10,677 bases of DNA from an uncultured Prevotella sp. (GTDB lineage Bacteria > Bacteroidota > Bacteroidia > Bacteroidales > Bacteroidaceae), in NCBI GenBank assembly GCA_900319895.1, contig ONQK01000195.1, positions 1 to 10,677 on the forward strand, in the 5' to 3' direction. The translations under genes were made by a program, and so were the position numbers. Shown here piece by piece: positions 8,446-10,677 of the stretch; positions within the stretch are counted from its first letter, which is position 1; each line of letters opens with the position of its first letter. The notes beneath the pieces are model-generated. The model searched no databases. It was not told the origin of the DNA and was given only the letters and a program-made list of their open reading frames with translations.

Positions 8446-9606
8446 TTATTTCTGAATTTTTCTGGCTTGTCCGTCCTTGAAGATCAGGAATTCCAGCGTG
8501 TGGAATCCTCTGACCTCCTGATGGGCAGCAATTTCCTCGCTTTCTTCGTCATAGTCGCCACTCCATTCCAAATCAGTGAAGTCTTGCGATTTGAGTATCT
8601 TGACAATGCGTTCTTGGTCGAGAGGCCATGAATCCATGTTGGGGTCTAACCCCTTGTCGGCGACGGGGCCGAAAAGAAATGCCTCGCTCGACTCCCACGG
8701 CTCGCGCGCTTCGAGCCACGCTTTTGCACATGCCTCAAATGCCGCGTCGGAGGGGCTTTTCTTGAAAGCTTTTACGGTATTGTCGAGTGCAATGTTTTTG
8801 TCCATGAGATCCTTGTAAGTCGGGATGACGACAGCATCAACGTATTGATCGATGATAGGATTCAAGGTGTGGGCATCGTTGATGTGCTTTTGGAAATAGG
8901 GTTTCAGGCTGTTTGTAATGAAATCCTCGAGTTCCGAACAAGCTTCCATGGCTTTTTTCGACTCAGCAGAGTTGATGTTGTTGCGAAAAGGCTGCGGAAT
9001 GTCCAGAATGGCGTCAATAGCTGCCTGAATTCTTGCTTTCGCCTCCGCATCAAGCTGCTTGTTCTTAGCTTCTAAAGCGGCGGACAGTGAATGGGCGGAC
9101 ACTTTTCCGTCTCTCGATCCAAAATAAGCATTGCGGATGGAGCGGATGTTGTTTGAATAATCGTCGCGTGAATGCCAGCTGTACCACGATTCCACGGCAT
9201 ACAGCGCTTCTGCCTTCCTGCCGGAGACATAGAGATTATAGGGGTCTCCAATCTTTGCAGAGCCGACCTCGCTGGCAATGTCTGCACATCCGTCAAGTAT
9301 GGTTTCTATACAGTTGATGGCAGAGCCGTAGTCCTCGTTGTCGTGATTCTTGAACAAAGTGCCATAGCCGACTCCGCCGTTAAAACTAGTAGCCCAGTCG
9401 TGATACAAAGTCGTTGCATCGATTTTGAGGAGGTTCGAGACGACAGACATGTAATTGGCCCACTGCTCGCGGTTTTCTTGATTATAATCAATGTTTGCCG
9501 CGCGGTCAAATTCCTTCTCTTCCTGTGTGTCATCGTCGCATGCGACGAAAACCAACGGCATGCCCAGAAGTAGCATGGTGGTGAGGTTTAAGAAAATTTT
9601 TTTCAT
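8446..9606 (-). CDS. Imelysin-family (M75-like) lipoprotein, circularly permuted type
   Basis: This is a predicted envelope lipoprotein of 386 residues from a superfamily linked to bacterial iron uptake. It is called peptidase M75 in databases, but the known structures do not support peptidase activity. The signal peptide ends LVFVAC, with Cys23 as the lipid anchor. The family signature GxHxxE appears as GFHTLE at 367-372, only 14 residues from the C-terminus. It is preceded by AWLEAREPWESSEAFLFGP (296-314) and DSWPLD (325-330), segments that usually open the fold. The usual C-terminal half (AVESWYSWHSRDDYSNNI at 137-154, IPQPF at 203-207) comes first here. This is the permuted two-bundle layout reported for a Bacteroides ovatus imelysin-like structure. 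It lies 51 bases downstream of a beta-barrel gene and upstream of DHOR, separated by a hairpin. The bound metal is not known from sequence. Confidence 0.92.
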   Translation of the reverse strand: MKKIFLNLTTMLLLGMPLVFVACDDDTQEEKEFDRAANIDYNQENREQWANYMSVVSNLLKIDATTLYHDWATSFNGGVGYGTLFKNHDNEDYGSAINCIETILDGCADIASEVGSAKIGDPYNLYVSGRKAEALYAVESWYSWHSRDDYSNNIRSIRNAYFGSRDGKVSAHSLSAALEAKNKQLDAEAKARIQAAIDAILDIPQPFRNNINSAESKKAMEACSELEDFITNSLKPYFQKHINDAHTLNPIIDQYVDAVVIPTYKDLMDKNIALDNTVKAFKKSPSDAAFEACAKAWLEAREPWESSEAFLFGPVADKGLDPNMDSWPLDQERIVKILKSQDFTDLEWSGDYDEESEEIAAHQEVRGFHTLEFLIFKDGQARKIQK

Positions 9607-9657
9607 GATGTAATTTTGGTTATAAGTTAAGTATAATGTTAAAAAACGATGTTCTTT

Positions 9658-10677
9658 TTAGTCTTTGAAGAACCAGCCTACATAGGCAATCCCGACAGAA
9701 AATTCATTTTCACTGTTGTATTTACCTCTTTTGAAGGGATGTGCCGTTCCTATTTGGCGGGTAGTGTAATCAGCCTTTACGACGAGGTTGGGCAGCGCCA
9801 GCCAGTTGATGCCAGCCGTCCAACGGCTAACTTGGCAGCGTTTTTCCATGATGGAACCTTTTTCGCCTTTTTCTTGGGGATTGCAGTATTCGTAGTGGAA
9901 AAATGGCGTGATGTGGGGAAAATGCTTGATGGTTGTCAATAGGGGGTTGAGGTGAATTCCCGCTTCAAGACTATATGAAAGTACGTTTTTTGCGATAGGG
10001 CTTTTGCGTGAATAGGGAGACTTGTTGGTGTAATTCTTGTTGGCGGCGGCTATCTCGACGGAATGGGGAAGGTTGCCGTACAAATAATTTGCCCGTGCCG
10101 TAATCCAGCGGCTGGCATACGATGCATCGAGCGAGAAGATGGAGACATTGATGTCGCCAATACCGTCAAAAGTGACGAGCTTGTCACAGTTCTTGTTGGC
10201 CTTTGGATTAAAGTAGAGGCTGCCTCCAAGGCGTAAGTTGGGCAAACCCGTGTAGTGAAGCCTCACAACATAAGCCGGAGAGGTGAAGTTATCCGTCTCA
10301 AATAATCCCTGCTTGCCGCCTTTGACCCAATTGTACAGGCCGAACCCGCTGGGGTTGAGGCCTGCGACAACCATTGCCTGGTAGTCGAACTGCGCAAGTC
10401 CTTTCCCGAAGCTTCCGAAAAGCTCAATTCCCGTTTCATGCCATGTCGAGGGGATAAATGTGGTCTGGGACTCAGGGCGTGAGGTTGTGAAAAAATGAAT
10501 CGGCTCGTGGTGCTGGTTGATCTGCCCAACAGGGACGATGATGTGCCCCGCGCGTATGTTGAAGGCAGGAGTGATGAGGCGGGTGATGTGAAATTGTTCC
10601 AACGCCACTTCGCCGCCTTTTTCCATTTCTGTCTCGTATTCCAGGTTCTCGTTTCCGCTGCCTTTTTCCAGCTCGTA
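9658..10677 (-). CDS. Outer-membrane beta-barrel (porin-like) protein, 5' end truncated by the window
   Basis: The reading frame is open through the right edge of the window. The Met codon at 10626 is internal, since at least 17 more codons upstream read as a Glu-rich, Gly/Asn-containing stretch. About 339 residues are visible. They include NIRAGHIIVPVGQIN, an HEP motif, SRPESQTTFIPSTWHETGIELFG and many alternating amphipathic strands with aromatic girdle residues. These features are typical of porin-like barrels of Gram-negative bacteria that form outer-membrane channels. The barrel ends GWFFKD, so the usual terminal aromatic residue is three places from the end. It is distinct in sequence from the OprO/OprP-type porin at 5610-6884. 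It is first in the visible part of the cluster and directly precedes the imelysin gene, so a role in letting the imelysin ligand into the periplasm is plausible. No plug domain is visible, which argues against a TonB-dependent receptor. Confidence 0.82.
   Translation of the reverse strand, partial: YELEKGSGNENLEYETEMEKGGEVALEQFHITRLITPAFNIRAGHIIVPVGQINQHHEPIHFFTTSRPESQTTFIPSTWHETGIELFGSFGKGLAQFDYQAMVVAGLNPSGFGLYNWVKGGKQGLFETDNFTSPAYVVRLHYTGLPNLRLGGSLYFNPKANKNCDKLVTFDGIGDINVSIFSLDASYASRWITARANYLYGNLPHSVEIAAANKNYTNKSPYSRKSPIAKNVLSYSLEAGIHLNPLLTTIKHFPHITPFFHYEYCNPQEKGEKGSIMEKRCQVSRWTAGINWLALPNLVVKADYTTRQIGTAHPFKRGKYNSENEFSVGIAYVGWFFKD

Noticed and set aside
9607..9657. Possible promoter before the imelysin gene
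   Set aside because: The A/T-rich gap contains no TAnnTTTG-type -7 box preceded by a TTTG element on the minus strand, so I do not call one.

Overview
The window looks like a chromosomal segment from a member of the Bacteroidota, most likely order Bacteroidales. Start codons sit in A-rich leaders without clear Shine-Dalgarno sequences. The cytochrome c synthase is a fused CcsBA. The imelysin has the permuted domain order known from a Bacteroides ovatus structure. Genus is not resolved. No tRNA, rRNA, CRISPR array, transposase or integrase is visible.

Layout. Positions 23-1558 (+) encode ribonuclease Y, followed by a strong intrinsic terminator. Everything else (1663-10677) is on the minus strand and is probably one transcription unit, with gaps of 4 to about 70 bases. 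In order of transcription, from right to left, it encodes: an outer-membrane beta-barrel protein (5' end outside the window), an imelysin-family lipoprotein, a di-haem DHOR-family (DUF1111) lipoprotein, an OprO/OprP-type porin, a monohaem c-type cytochrome lipoprotein, the haem ligation factor CcsBA, and a two-domain RidA/chorismatase-like protein. The promoter lies beyond the right edge. A long hairpin with terminator features sits between the imelysin and DHOR genes.

Working model (inference). Two outer-membrane barrels, a putative iron-binding imelysin and two lipid-anchored cytochromes c would form a cell-envelope redox and metal-uptake module. CcsBA would attach haem to the three CXXCH sites in the DHOR and monohaem proteins. 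Imelysins occur beside DHOR proteins elsewhere and are linked to iron uptake, and the M75-domain protein EfeO works with the haem protein EfeB in EfeUOB. A role in iron handling is therefore the leading hypothesis, but substrate and electron-flow direction cannot be read from sequence. The terminal chorismatase-like gene is the least expected member. It suggests a soluble aromatic product or a metabolite-repair task tied to the system.

For three proteins the longest open frame extends upstream of the likely start. Starts were trimmed to ATG codons that begin a signal peptide or fit the operon spacing.
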